Source of the DNA: Leptospiraceae bacterium
Lineage (GTDB): Bacteria; Spirochaetota; Leptospiria; Leptospirales; Leptospiraceae
DNA length: 64,000 nt
Direction of reading: 5' to 3'
NCBI GenBank assembly: GCA_016708435.1
Contig: JADJFV010000034.1
Coordinates: 186,001 to 250,000 of the forward strand
Shown: positions 35,159 to 44,365 of the stretch, one piece after another
Position numbering within the stretch: position 1 is the first letter of the stretch
How the letters are laid out: every line of letters begins with the position of its first letter
Position numbers and translations under genes: made by a program
Notes under the pieces: model-generated
Told to the model about the DNA's origin: nothing
The model's database searches: none
What the model saw: only the letters and a program-made list of their open reading frames with translations

Positions 35159-35842
35159 ATGGAAGAAACAGAACTAAACCGCAAAAGCAGAGAGAATATC
35201 CTGAAAATAGGTTTTAATACCTTAAGCGAAATTGAAGAAAAAGTAAAGTCCTTCCGTATAATGAATCAAAATGCGGCAAAGAGACGTTATATAATCACGA
35301 GAGAAAATATTCGTGACAATAGTCAAAAAGTCATCATTCCTAAAGCCGCAGAGATTGATATTTCAGCTACTATGCTTTTACGAAGACAATTCAAAGGTGA
35401 TACCATATTCAAGACATTTCAACCAGATGAAGGAATTGTCATTATTTCTGATATGGCAACGATGGAAGGTGTTACGCTTACAATGGATATTGTAACTCAG
35501 ATTATGAATCTAGGTGGTGGTGCATACGAAGGATTTATTGATAGAGTAGATAGCTTTACAGATTTTATTAATCATTTAAAGAAAGCGTTATTCCCTAAAT
35601 TAATTATAATTGGCTATATTCCCAAAGAGCGAATTCAAAGTGAGATGATTAATTTTGTTAGAGTAAAGCGAATTGATAATTATCTACGAACTCTTGAACT
35701 CACGCATAGTATTCACAAGCCGCATGGTTACTTTCCAAAGATTAAACAGGTTCCTATCAATGAAGATCCAAAGAGTTGGGGTCGATTTGTTGTGGAGATA
35801 GTGAGAGAATATACTAAGCCTTACTTAATCGAACAGATTTAG
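35159..35842 (+). CDS. Conserved-looking hypothetical protein
   Basis: A 227-residue cytoplasmic protein without signal or membrane segments. The sequence alternates charged helices and strands (PDEGIVIISDMATMEGVTLTMDIVTQIMNLGGGAYEGFIDR; FPKLIIIGYIPKE). It has the look of a folded alpha/beta protein, but no family was recognised. It lies 81 bases after the ATP-grasp gene on the same strand, so it may be in the same transcript. Confidence 0.6.
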   Translation: MEETELNRKSRENILKIGFNTLSEIEEKVKSFRIMNQNAAKRRYIITRENIRDNSQKVIIPKAAEIDISATMLLRRQFKGDTIFKTFQPDEGIVIISDMATMEGVTLTMDIVTQIMNLGGGAYEGFIDRVDSFTDFINHLKKALFPKLIIIGYIPKERIQSEMINFVRVKRIDNYLRTLELTHSIHKPHGYFPKIKQVPINEDPKSWGRFVVEIVREYTKPYLIEQI

Positions 35843-35851
35843 ATTTTTTTC

Positions 35852-36277
35852 TTAAAAACATTTTTCGTCAAAATAAGCTTCTATTTCTTTTAGTGTGATT
35901 TGTTCTTGCTCAATTATTTTTTTAACTAATTGTGTTAGCTCCGAGTCTTTTATGATTTGAAGAACGGAGTTATAAATATTATAGTCCGCATCGTCTGTAG
36001 TAACTTTGTCTAATCCAATGCCCGTATAATGATAGTTGAGGTTGGAAATTGCCTTTGCCTCATCTTCTGTTTCCCAAAGATTACCATGAAACTTTTTTTC
36101 GGACAAAGAATACTTAGTAATTCCAAATTTGTAAGAATTAAACTCAATTATGGAAAGTTCATCATTTAAAAAAATAAAGTTAACCGCCGCAAGGGTAACA
36201 CCAAGCTCCTTTAAAACTTGCACTGTATAGACTTGCTTTGATGGCTCACTTCGAACCAAGTAACTGACTCTATTCAT
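35852..36277 (-). CDS. Hypothetical protein
   Basis: A 141-residue soluble protein of unknown function, rich in acidic residues, ending IEAYFDEKCF. No motif was recognised. It converges with the preceding plus-strand gene and has a normal ATG start, with a palindrome just upstream (36292-36328). Confidence 0.5.
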   Translation of the reverse strand: MNRVSYLVRSEPSKQVYTVQVLKELGVTLAAVNFIFLNDELSIIEFNSYKFGITKYSLSEKKFHGNLWETEDEAKAISNLNYHYTGIGLDKVTTDDADYNIYNSVLQIIKDSELTQLVKKIIEQEQITLKEIEAYFDEKCF

Positions 36278-36291
36278 ATCGTATAGCAGGC

Positions 36292-36328
36292 GGCTGTGTA
36301 AAAAATTTTTCTTTGTTTTTACACAGCC
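36292..36328. repeat. 13-bp perfect inverted repeat
   Basis: GGCTGTGTAAAAA (36292-36304) and TTTTTACACAGCC (36316-36328) flank 11 bases. It lies in the gap just after the minus-strand cNMP-protein gene, so it may act as its transcript end. No T-run follows the stem beyond the arm itself. GGGGCTGTGTAAAA is also a frequent insertion-sequence end, so a transposon remnant is an alternative. Confidence 0.55.
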
Positions 36329-36348
36329 CCGGTCATCCCTGATCTAAA

Positions 36349-38880
36349 TTAAATTTTATAGAAGTCTAGGTTCTCTTGGAGGACTGGGGGCAAACTTCCA
36401 TCACCCGTAGCATACTTCTTGTATCGATTTTCAAATTCTTTAAACTGTCGATTGCGTATATTTGTAAAACGATTGTGCATATCCGCATAGGCAGGCAATT
36501 TAGATACTTTATCTCTAATCTCTTTCTGAAATGGAATATGCTTATAGAATATTCCACGCACAAGACGGTTTAATCTCTGTATACCTTCCGATTCATACCG
36601 TATCCAGGCAAGATAGTCATTTACAAATTTATCTCTGTCCGTTCTGAATCTCTTGAATTCCGTTGCAATTTTTTCTTTTAATTCAATGGATATATCTTTA
36701 CTCTTCTTATAGAATTGAATATAATCCATGTATTCAGAAGTGATCGATGGTATACCGGGATTATTCCAATCAGGACCGAGAATATTTTTACATAGTTCCC
36801 AACGGAATGCCGCAATTGCTTCAAGCATCATCGTGCGAATATCACCATTTGAAAAAAGAGGAAGAATGATTCGTCCACGACTTTCTTTTGATCCATTTCC
36901 ACGAAGAATAGACAAGTCTTGCCACATCATAACTTTTCCACCTAGGGAGGGAACCAAAATGAAATCAGGAATAATACTTCTTTGCACAAATTCTTTTCGA
37001 ATTCCACTTTGCTCATCATTATAAACAATCTCACGGTTAAATGCAGTATAATCTGTTTGTAGGATAGACTGAATGGTATCACTCAATACTTTTTTAGTGA
37101 CTGCACATTTTTCCAATGGAATAGTGATATGGTATTTAGTCAGGATTGGTAGATGCGTTGCGGGGTTACCCGTTGTTAGCCTAACATTGGGTTGATACAT
37201 TGCATGCATTTCGTATTTGAATCTACTCACGCTTGTATCGATGGTCGAAGGAATATCACTTTCTCTTTTATAAATGACTTCTTTTGATTCTAATTTAATT
37301 TTATCAAAGTAAGTCTGACCCATTTCGTCTAACGATGTTGTTATCTTCTTATTAAAAATCTGCTCAAGCCATTCTACACCACTGTGAATAGGAATATCTC
37401 TTCGTCCTTGCGTGTCATCTTTGTAGGTATAAAGATAGGCTGTTTGAGAAGGTTCAAGCAAAGTCTCATCAAAGAATCCGAAGTTAAGCATCATCTCTAC
37501 TTGTTTAGGAACATTTCGACTGGCTTGGTATTTTTGAAAGCATGCATCATACACTTCCCAATAGGTCTTTGCTATATTCTTTCGAATTTTCCTTGCGTCA
37601 CTTTCTGGGTCAAGAGGATTGGACATTGACTTTAATTTTAGAATTAGGGACGAAAATTCTTTTATTTGCTCAGGAGGAAGTTTAACAAAATTCAATATCT
37701 TACTTGCTGAATTTTCTAACTCTTTCTTCATTGCATCCATATCAATTCCAGTTCTGATAGGTTGATTGGAATTAGCCTCAATTCCGGCAAGTAGATCTTC
37801 TTGTGGTTTTAATCCAGCTTGTAAAGACTGAGACCTTTGTTTAAATGAATTGAAGTTAGTCGAAATACCTTGGAATTCTTTATAGAAAATATTCCTATAA
37901 GATTGTAAGTATCTTCCTACTTGTTCATGAAAAGCTTCTGTCATCGGAACTAATACTTCCGGTTTTTGATCGCTGATTCCTGTTTCCATTACTTCTAGCA
38001 TGAGGTTATATTTTTCAAGTAGACTGTTATCTCTACCGCAGAGTAAACTCAAATTATCCGCTACAGAAGTGATTTGCTCTTCTAAAATTTCTAGAAGTCT
38101 TGCATACACAGAAGAAAGCTTCTCGCACATATGAATGATAATCGATACATCGGCTTCAAAAAGAGGAGTATTGATCGCAGGATCTACGGAAAGAATTTTT
38201 CGAATGAACAAAAATTCCTCATCGTCGAAATCAATTTCATCTAAGTATTCCTTCTTTAATAATTCATGATGATCGTCATTTAAAAATACAAGACTAGCGG
38301 ATTCGGGAAGTATGCCCCCGCTTTCTATGAAGTTGCTTAGATTCTCCCTTGATAGTCTAAGGATTGGGTCGGACTGCATTTCAAGTTCAGGGTCATAGAT
38401 ATAATTTGTTGGATCAACGCCCGGAAATACAGTCGGCTCTAAAAGAAAATAAGAAAGCGAAAGATTGTCGTTTAGCTTTGTTACTTTCGAATTAAGGGAC
38501 TGAAGCACATTTGCCTTTTTAAATATTTCCAAAATCTCTCTAAGCAGAGTGCGCGATGTCATTATGCCAATAGAAACTTTTCCCTGGATTGTTTTTCTAA
38601 TCGTTCCACTGTTTACCTGATAGGTAGAGATGATCGAATCTTGCACAGTCTTAATTGTGCATGGATAACGACCGGAGGTAAACAGACTAATGACTCCAGG
38701 GGTCAAATTCTTACCTGCAATCTGAAGGAGAGGAATACTCACATTGTTAATCTTGCGTTCAATTAAGAATGCACCTTCGTGAATTATATTCAAAGAATTG
38801 GCAGCGGAGCCTTCTTCAAAAATAATTTGCCCAGCTGGGACGGATATTTTTTGGTTTACTTTACTTGTATCTATTGGCAT
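36349..38880 (-). CDS. Large protein with N-terminal cNMP-binding domain
   Basis: An 843-residue protein. Residues about 8-125 look like a cyclic-nucleotide-binding (CRP-like) beta roll: VPAGQIIFEEGSAANSLNIIHEGAFLI, then VISLFTSGRYPCTIKTVQ. The canonical phosphate-binding RxA glutamate-arginine pair is not evident, so ligand binding is uncertain. The remaining 700 residues are helical and charged, with no recognised domain, DNA-binding motif or membrane segment. It is a lone minus-strand gene, divergent from the CoA-transferase operon. Large cNMP-domain proteins of this kind occur in Leptospira; the function is unknown. Confidence 0.65.
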   Translation of the reverse strand: MPIDTSKVNQKISVPAGQIIFEEGSAANSLNIIHEGAFLIERKINNVSIPLLQIAGKNLTPGVISLFTSGRYPCTIKTVQDSIISTYQVNSGTIRKTIQGKVSIGIMTSRTLLREILEIFKKANVLQSLNSKVTKLNDNLSLSYFLLEPTVFPGVDPTNYIYDPELEMQSDPILRLSRENLSNFIESGGILPESASLVFLNDDHHELLKKEYLDEIDFDDEEFLFIRKILSVDPAINTPLFEADVSIIIHMCEKLSSVYARLLEILEEQITSVADNLSLLCGRDNSLLEKYNLMLEVMETGISDQKPEVLVPMTEAFHEQVGRYLQSYRNIFYKEFQGISTNFNSFKQRSQSLQAGLKPQEDLLAGIEANSNQPIRTGIDMDAMKKELENSASKILNFVKLPPEQIKEFSSLILKLKSMSNPLDPESDARKIRKNIAKTYWEVYDACFQKYQASRNVPKQVEMMLNFGFFDETLLEPSQTAYLYTYKDDTQGRRDIPIHSGVEWLEQIFNKKITTSLDEMGQTYFDKIKLESKEVIYKRESDIPSTIDTSVSRFKYEMHAMYQPNVRLTTGNPATHLPILTKYHITIPLEKCAVTKKVLSDTIQSILQTDYTAFNREIVYNDEQSGIRKEFVQRSIIPDFILVPSLGGKVMMWQDLSILRGNGSKESRGRIILPLFSNGDIRTMMLEAIAAFRWELCKNILGPDWNNPGIPSITSEYMDYIQFYKKSKDISIELKEKIATEFKRFRTDRDKFVNDYLAWIRYESEGIQRLNRLVRGIFYKHIPFQKEIRDKVSKLPAYADMHNRFTNIRNRQFKEFENRYKKYATGDGSLPPVLQENLDFYKI

Positions 38881-38977
38881 ATATTTAGTTAGTATCTAAA
38901 CAATATAAATAAGATTAGGGATTCGAAACAATCTTTTTTTATTGTCGATAGATTCTAAAAATATAAGGACAAATTTT

Positions 38978-39667
38978 TTGAATAAGATAGTTACAAATGC
39001 AAAAGAGGCAATTCAGGGAATCAAAGATGGTATGACTTTGATGGTTGGCGGCTTTGGGCTTTGTGGAATTCCAGAAAAATCCATTCAGGCTCTGTTGGAA
39101 TCAGAGGTAAAAGGTCTAACTGTGATTTCGAATAATTGCGGGGTAGATGAGTTTGGGCTGGGAATTCTATTAAAAAATCATCAGATAAAGAAGATGATTT
39201 CGAGCTATGTCGGAGAAAATAAAACATTTGAGAAACAATTTCTAGATGGAAGCCTTGAAGTTGAGTTAAACCCGCAAGGGACCCTTGCTGAAAGAATTCG
39301 AGCAGGTGGGGCAGGTATTCCTGGATTCTATACTCCAACAGGTGTAGGAACGTTAGTTGCCGAAGGAAAAGAAGCTCGCGAGTTTAACGGTCGCACCTAT
39401 ATTTTAGAAACAGCACTTTCGGCTGACTTTGCGATTGTAAAAGCATGGAAAGGAGATAAGGCTGGAAATCTGATTTATCGGAAAACGGCACGTAACTTCA
39501 ATCCAATGATGGCGACAGCCGGAAAAATCACCATTGCCGAAGTAGAAGAGCTTGTAGAAGTCGGCGAGCTTGACCCGGATCAGGTTCATACTCCCGGAAT
39601 CTATGTGCAAAGAATTTTCCAAGGCGAGAACTACGAAAAGAGAATCGAAAGAAGGACGGTCATCTAA
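38978..39667 (+). CDS. scoA: 3-oxoacid CoA-transferase subunit A
   Basis: A 229-residue subunit of a succinyl-CoA:3-ketoacid-type CoA-transferase. The start block GMTLMVGGFGLCGIPEKSI and the later GAGIPGFYTPTGVGT are characteristic of subunit A. The TTG at 38978 was chosen because AAGGA lies eight bases upstream; the open frame reaches back to 38942 without a ribosome site. It overlaps the start of subunit B by one base. The enzyme activates or breaks down acetoacetate and other beta-keto acids. Confidence 0.88.
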   Translation: MNKIVTNAKEAIQGIKDGMTLMVGGFGLCGIPEKSIQALLESEVKGLTVISNNCGVDEFGLGILLKNHQIKKMISSYVGENKTFEKQFLDGSLEVELNPQGTLAERIRAGGAGIPGFYTPTGVGTLVAEGKEAREFNGRTYILETALSADFAIVKAWKGDKAGNLIYRKTARNFNPMMATAGKITIAEVEELVEVGELDPDQVHTPGIYVQRIFQGENYEKRIERRTVI

Positions 39668-40329
39668 TGCCATTAACCAAAGAAGAACAAATCAAACGAG
39701 TCGCTCTAGAACTCAAAGATGGGTATTATGTAAATTTAGGAATAGGGATGCCCACACTTGTGGCTAATTACATTTCGCCAGAGATGGATATAATTTTACA
39801 ATCCGAAAATGGTTTATTAGGACTAGGTCCATTTCCAGTAGCTGGATATGAAGATGCTGATTTAATTAATGCTGGAAAACAGACAGTAACCGCTCTAAAA
39901 GGAGCTTCTTATTTTTCCTCTGCCGAATCTTTTGGGATGGTTCGAGGTGGGCATATTGATCTTACCATTTTAGGTGCAATGGAAGTTTCACAGGAAGGCG
40001 ATCTTGCTAATTGGATGATACCAGGTAAAATGGTAAAAGGAATGGGTGGGGCAATGGATTTAGTTGGTGGAGCCAAACGAGTAGTAGTCGTTATGGAGCA
40101 TACTAGCAAAGAAGGAACTCCTAAACTTCTTAAGAAATGCTCACTGCCTCTCACTGGTGTCAAATGTGTCCATATGATTGTAACGGAACTAGGTGTCTTC
40201 GAAGTTGATAACGGTAAATTAGTATTAACCGAAAGAGCAGAAGATGTGAGTGTTGTAGATATTCGCTCTAAAACAGAAGCTGAATTTTTAGTGAGTAATA
40301 ATTTGAAAACGATTAAGGTTGAAACTTAA
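39667..40329 (+). CDS. scoB: 3-oxoacid CoA-transferase subunit B
   Basis: A 220-residue catalytic subunit. The nucleophilic Glu sits in QSENGLLGLGP near residue 45, and the GGHIDLTILGAMEVS and NWMIPGKMVKGMGGAMDL blocks are typical. Translation is coupled with subunit A. It probably feeds fatty-acid or ketone-body metabolism, like the acyl-CoA dehydrogenase 25 kb away. The REP-like inverted pair follows directly. Confidence 0.92.
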   Translation: MPLTKEEQIKRVALELKDGYYVNLGIGMPTLVANYISPEMDIILQSENGLLGLGPFPVAGYEDADLINAGKQTVTALKGASYFSSAESFGMVRGGHIDLTILGAMEVSQEGDLANWMIPGKMVKGMGGAMDLVGGAKRVVVVMEHTSKEGTPKLLKKCSLPLTGVKCVHMIVTELGVFEVDNGKLVLTERAEDVSVVDIRSKTEAEFLVSNNLKTIKVET

Positions 40330-40332
40330 CAG

Positions 40333-40447
40333 TCACCTCGAACCTGCATCATCGGTGAGAGGTCTATCAACCTTAAAACGGAAAAAACAAAAACTGTTCT
40401 AAGCAATATAGACCTCTCACGATGGGACTGTTCGAGGTGACAGGGGT
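40333..40447. repeat. REP-like inverted pair (BIME-like)
   Basis: The left unit is TCACCTCGAAC (40333-40343) plus GTGAGAGGTCTAT (40355-40367). The right unit is its reverse: ATAGACCTCTCAC (40408-40420) plus GTTCGAGGTGA (40430-40440), continuing CAGGGGT. The right unit matches the 14333-14372 repeat in reverse complement, including the flank. In RNA the whole would fold as a long hairpin and could end scoAB transcription or guard its 3' end. Confidence 0.65.
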
Positions 40448-40451
40448 AATA

Positions 40452-41603
40452 ATGAACTATAATAAACTATTTAAAAAATATCAAGGCGTACGGGTTGGAA
40501 TGCTAACGAATCAGAGCGCCTTTTCGAATGGGAAATATCATTTCGAAATTATAAGAGAAAATCTGGGTTTAAAAGTAATTTTTATTCCAGAGCATGGACT
40601 CTTTGCTGAATTGCAAGATCAAGTATCAGGCAGTAACCTCAAGTATGACTTTGGCGATGTAAAAATGGAAAATCTCTACGGGGACGAAGAGCATTCCTTG
40701 TTTGTAAAAGAAGAAACTCTTGCCGAGATTGATTTAATTGTTTTTGACATTCGGGATGTGGGAGCAAGGTATTATACTTTTCTTACAAGTTGTTTTTATA
40801 TCCTCCAAAGTGTTGCCAAATATAATTCTGCCGCAACTTCTCATTCGGTAGAAATCTTAGTCATTGAGTCCCCGAATCCTGCCGGGCAAAAAGTAGAAGG
40901 ATCTCCTTTACAAAAAAAATATTCTTCCTTTGTCGGAGTGGAGACTGTTTTGCATCGTCATGGACTTACAATTGCAGAGATGATGCAGTATTATAAGTAT
41001 GAATTCAAATTAAATGTACAACTTCATACAATTCCAATAGGAGAATTTTATAAGAAAAAGGATGAAGTTTTTCTTTGGGTTCCCCCTTCACCCAATATTC
41101 CTGCGGCTACTACCTGTTATGTTTATTCGGGACAATGTCTTTTAGAAGGAACAAACCTTTCCGAGGGAAGAGGAACGACTCGTCCTTTTGAAACTTTTGG
41201 TGCACCCTATATTCAAATGCAAAATGAAAAACTATTACAAAGACTGACTGAATTTCAAAGAGATACATTTATTCTAAGACCTTTGATTTACATACCAACC
41301 TTTCACAAACACAAAGGAGAGAAGTGCGGCGGATTTCAAATTCTATTGACTAAGAAGAAAAAGTTTCATAGTTTATTGTTTACTCTTCACTTGCTTTGCA
41401 CACTGCGAGAATTCTATCCAAATGAGTTTAAATTTTTAAAAGGGGTATATGAGTTTCGCTCCGATCATAGCGCCATAGAGCTATTAGCTGGAGATGATAG
41501 AATATTGGATTTCTTAAATGGAGATTCTAATTATTTAGAATTAGAAGAGTATTTTAAAGAAGAAGAAGCAAATTGGAAAAAGAAAATTAAGGAAATGAAA
41601 TGA
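40452..41603 (+). CDS. DUF1343 / NamZ-type exo-beta-N-acetylmuramidase
   Basis: A 383-residue protein of the DUF1343 family. Visible blocks are VGMLTNQSA, FIPEHGLFA, VFDIRDVGARYYTF, VIESPNPAGQ and LHRHGLTIAEMMQYY, followed by the terminal region WVPPSPNIP and GTNLSEGRGTTRPFE. NamZ removes N-acetylmuramic acid from peptidoglycan fragments. The ATG at 40452 was preferred to an ATG at 40422, because the latter lies inside the REP-like repeat. No signal peptide is visible, so location is uncertain. It is probably independent of scoAB. Confidence 0.82.
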   Translation: MNYNKLFKKYQGVRVGMLTNQSAFSNGKYHFEIIRENLGLKVIFIPEHGLFAELQDQVSGSNLKYDFGDVKMENLYGDEEHSLFVKEETLAEIDLIVFDIRDVGARYYTFLTSCFYILQSVAKYNSAATSHSVEILVIESPNPAGQKVEGSPLQKKYSSFVGVETVLHRHGLTIAEMMQYYKYEFKLNVQLHTIPIGEFYKKKDEVFLWVPPSPNIPAATTCYVYSGQCLLEGTNLSEGRGTTRPFETFGAPYIQMQNEKLLQRLTEFQRDTFILRPLIYIPTFHKHKGEKCGGFQILLTKKKKFHSLLFTLHLLCTLREFYPNEFKFLKGVYEFRSDHSAIELLAGDDRILDFLNGDSNYLELEEYFKEEEANWKKKIKEMK

Positions 41604-41769
41604 ATCGGATAGTTTCGAATATACCATTTTGAAAAAATCTATTAACGGGTCAAAAAGTTTCGGTAAACACTGACGAAGGAAATTGACTAGTTTAAGTAAT
41701 AGAAGAGAATTAATGAGGGAATAAATTCCTGCGCATAATTTAGATAATGCACAGGAATTGGGTTTATAT

Positions 41770-42318
41770 TTAGTATCTTTTCATGCTAGGTTCAATTTCT
41801 ACTGACCAGAGATCAACTCCACCCGTGAGACTTTTGCAATTTGGAAGTCCGTGTCCTTTGAAGTAGGAAGTAGCTTCTAGACTTCGCATTCCATGGTGGC
41901 AAATAAATACAGTTGTTGTATTCTTGTCCCATTTATTTAAGATTTCATAAGCGAGTTTTTGAGAAATCATTTCACTTCCCGGAATTGCAGCAATTTCAAT
42001 TTCCCAGTCTTCGCGAACATCAACAAGCTTAATATCTTCGCCTTTATCCAATCTTTCTTTTAATTCTTTCGGGCTAATTTGCATTTGTCTGTCTACTTCA
42101 GCAGAATCATAGATGAACTTAATGGCATTGTCTACTTCTTTGTCTCTTCTGTGGTTTACAAAAACCTCTGTAAGACTCTCGTCTAAAGAGAATCCACAGC
42201 TAGAGCATCCGCCAATATGGTATTTTTGAAAAAGGGCTCTTTTAGCTCCGGGGTAAATGTCTAGAATTTCTCCCATTTTCATTTCGGGAGTAATTTCTTT
42301 GTTTAAGGTTGTATTCAT
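41770..42318 (-). CDS. Rhodanese-domain protein with N-terminal DUF1858-like domain
   Basis: A 182-residue protein. Residues about 8-50 resemble the DUF1858 helical domain with a CSSC pair (GGCSSCGFS). A rhodanese domain at about 95-180 follows (VDVREDWEIEIAAIPGS) with the catalytic Cys in VFICHHGMRS near residue 148. Rhodaneses move sulfane sulphur; such fusions are linked to sulphur relay or Fe-S work. It is a single gene. The 166-bp gap to its right-hand neighbour shows nothing notable. Confidence 0.8.
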   Translation of the reverse strand: MNTTLNKEITPEMKMGEILDIYPGAKRALFQKYHIGGCSSCGFSLDESLTEVFVNHRRDKEVDNAIKFIYDSAEVDRQMQISPKELKERLDKGEDIKLVDVREDWEIEIAAIPGSEMISQKLAYEILNKWDKNTTTVFICHHGMRSLEATSYFKGHGLPNCKSLTGGVDLWSVEIEPSMKRY

Positions 42319-42634
42319 AGTTCTTTCCTTTGTTTTATTTCAGGTGAAAGCTGAATTTAGTGTCAATTTACAATTTTGCGATTTATTCGCAAGTATAATT
42401 GTTTAAACCTTAGACTTGCTTTAACAGTGCAGTATGCTATAAATTTAAAAGAATTTGTTCATTGCTGGCATATTCCGATCAGATCGTTTTTCGGTTTCCT
42501 AATCCTGTAAATCTTGTTAATCCTGTCAACAAAAGCTTTTACCTAAAACGAAACTAACTAGACCTTATTAAACATAACAGGACAAAAATAAAAGTATTGT
42601 AAAGATTATAATTTCTTAGAGGTTGTATTTACTT
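42319..42634. other. 316-bp intergenic region with short TAATCCTGT repeat
   Basis: The gap between the divergent rhodanese and MlaD genes is AT-rich. TAATCCTGTAAATCTTGTTAATCCTGTCAA near 42500-42530 repeats TAATCCTGT, a motif often found between genes in various bacteria. No ORF was found. The region should contain both divergent promoters, but none can be assigned with confidence. Confidence 0.4.
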
Positions 42635-43402
42635 ATGAAAGTTGTTCAATATCTTTTAGTAGGGATTCTTTTCTTTAGTGCAATGGCTGTCGTTGCTTAT
42701 TTTACAATTATCACAGACGGGGGACCTTTAAAGAAAGAAGCATATTCCATGAAGATTTATTTTCCCAATGGAGAAGGAATTAAGATTGGAAATAAAGTTA
42801 CAGTGCAAGGTGTTCCCTACGGGTATGTATCCCGAATTAATTTGGTTCAAGTTGACTTAGATGGAAATGTTTTGCCCAAAGGAGAAGAGGGGATTGGAAC
42901 TAGGGTGGAGGTTACAATTACTGTGCCAGCTTCCATTAAAATGTATGAAAACTATGAAATTAAAATTAAAAATGAAAGCCTGCTTTCAGGGCGGGTAATA
43001 TCGATTGACCCCGGCACTTCCCTCGAAAGAGATTTAAAGACGAACGAAGTTTTGCCGAGCGCAAAGAAGAACAGAGAAATAAACCTTGGTAGTTCTGATA
43101 GTGCAAACCGCTTGAAAGGGAAAACGAATGAAGATCCGCTTGTTAGTCTCTCTGAATTGATTGCTGAAAATCGCAGTGATATTCGAAAGACTATCTCAAA
43201 TGTAGCAGATATTTCTGGTAAAATTAATTCGGGAAAAGGAACTCTTGGAAGATTAATTAACCAAGACGACATTCATTCTAACGTCAACACTACATTAACC
43301 GATGCACAAATAGTTTTAAGAGAATTAAGGGAAGGTCTTGAGGATACTCGCGAGCAAGCCCCTGTGACAAGCTTCATAAGGTCAGCACTTTCAGCATTCT
43401 AA
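42635..43402 (+). CDS. mlaD: MlaD/MCE-family lipid-transport protein
   Basis: A 255-residue protein with one N-terminal membrane helix (VVQYLLVGILFFSAMAVVAYFTI) and an MCE domain beginning YSMKIYFPNGEGIKIGNKVTVQGVPYGYVSRI, then the later IKNESLLSGRVISIDPG. MlaD binds lipids on the periplasmic side of the MlaFEDB ABC transporter. The ATG at 42635 was chosen over TTG 42623. The permease and ATPase genes are about 9.7 kb away (52313-53877). The C-terminal half is coiled-coil-like (AENRSDIRKTISNVADIS). Confidence 0.85.
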   Translation: MKVVQYLLVGILFFSAMAVVAYFTIITDGGPLKKEAYSMKIYFPNGEGIKIGNKVTVQGVPYGYVSRINLVQVDLDGNVLPKGEEGIGTRVEVTITVPASIKMYENYEIKIKNESLLSGRVISIDPGTSLERDLKTNEVLPSAKKNREINLGSSDSANRLKGKTNEDPLVSLSELIAENRSDIRKTISNVADISGKINSGKGTLGRLINQDDIHSNVNTTLTDAQIVLRELREGLEDTREQAPVTSFIRSALSAF

Positions 43403-43427
43403 GAACGTTTGTTAATAGATATATAAT

Positions 43428-43772
43428 TTATGGATCTGTTTTTATAATTAGAGAATAGCGAGCCATATTGATTTTAATTCTATAAAATATGCCTAAGTCT
43501 TTTGAATTGGGATTTTTCTGGATTTTGGTAAATGTATTTAGAATTCTAATTTTTTCGCTTTCTGTTAGTTTTTCAATTTTACAAATTTTAAAGATAAGAG
43601 AAAGGCAGGCTTTTAATCTTTCCTGATATAGATTCATCTCACGAATACTTTCAAATGAAGTTTCCCTTGCAAGAGATTCAAAATTGGCAAGTGTGGAATT
43701 TTGATTAATTTTTGTTTTTTCTTTTCTAGTTCGAATTGAATTCTGGAAGGATGTCATTTCTCGTAAATACAT
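43428..43772 (-). CDS. Hypothetical helical protein
   Basis: A 114-residue basic, largely helical protein with no signal peptide. It has a cysteine pair (KACLSLIFKICKIEK) and no known domain. It lies on the minus strand facing the MlaD gene, 26 bases apart. Real coding is likely from the clean length and ATG start, but function is unknown. Confidence 0.45.
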   Translation of the reverse strand: MYLREMTSFQNSIRTRKEKTKINQNSTLANFESLARETSFESIREMNLYQERLKACLSLIFKICKIEKLTESEKIRILNTFTKIQKNPNSKDLGIFYRIKINMARYSLIIKTDP

Positions 43773-44062
43773 TGCTTTATCCTCTTACGAATCGGAAATC
43801 GTAGTTAAGATTTTCTATTTGTCAAAGATTTTTTTTTAGAACTGTCATAATTGGAAAATAAAAAGAGAAATCGCTCATTCTGAACATTAGATTTTTACTC
43901 TGGAGAAATTAAGTCATTAGGTTTTTCTGGGCTTTTCTTAGATGTTAAAAAATAGTAAAAACTTACACTTTGAGCAATTTTTTTACTAAAATAATATTGA
44001 AAATAAAGAGGCAAGTGTTTAAGCTGTTTCAAATCTAGGATTCTTCTTCGAGGCGAAATGGA

Positions 44063-44365
44063 ATGACAAAAATAAAATTTGAGCTTAATAAGAAACAATT
44101 GGAGGGAGCCATTAAGGGTGTTCAGGGAATCGCCCATCCAGTGCGCCTCATGATTCTTTATGCCCTATCAAAAGAAGAATTATCGGTCAACGATTTGTCT
44201 GATTTCACAGGAGTTAGTCAATCTGTCACTTCACAGCACCTGAGCAAAATGAAGGACAGCGGAATTCTAGAAAGCCGCAAAGAATCCAATAAAGTTTTTT
44301 ACTATGTCAAAGATAATAAATATCGTGAACTTGTTAAAAACATCGTAAAACTATTCGGTGTCTGA
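44063..44365 (+). CDS. ArsR-family winged-helix regulator
   Basis: A 100-residue HTH protein. The pattern AHPVRLMILYALSKEELSVNDLSDFTGVSQSVTSQHLSKMKDSG is the ArsR/SmtB helix-turn-helix, followed by the wing LESRKESNKVFYYVKD. No Cys pair is present in helix 3, so it is not an obvious classical metal sensor. It converges with feoB with its stop one base before the feoB stop; a role in iron control is a guess from position. Confidence 0.8.
   Translation: MTKIKFELNKKQLEGAIKGVQGIAHPVRLMILYALSKEELSVNDLSDFTGVSQSVTSQHLSKMKDSGILESRKESNKVFYYVKDNKYRELVKNIVKLFGV

Noticed and set aside
40422..40451. Start at ATG 40422 for the NamZ-like gene
   Set aside because: It falls inside the REP-like repeat; ATG 40452 fits the conserved domain start.
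43895..44137. 80-aa minus-strand ORF overlapping the ArsR gene
   Set aside because: It lies over the ArsR start, has no domain and no ribosome site.
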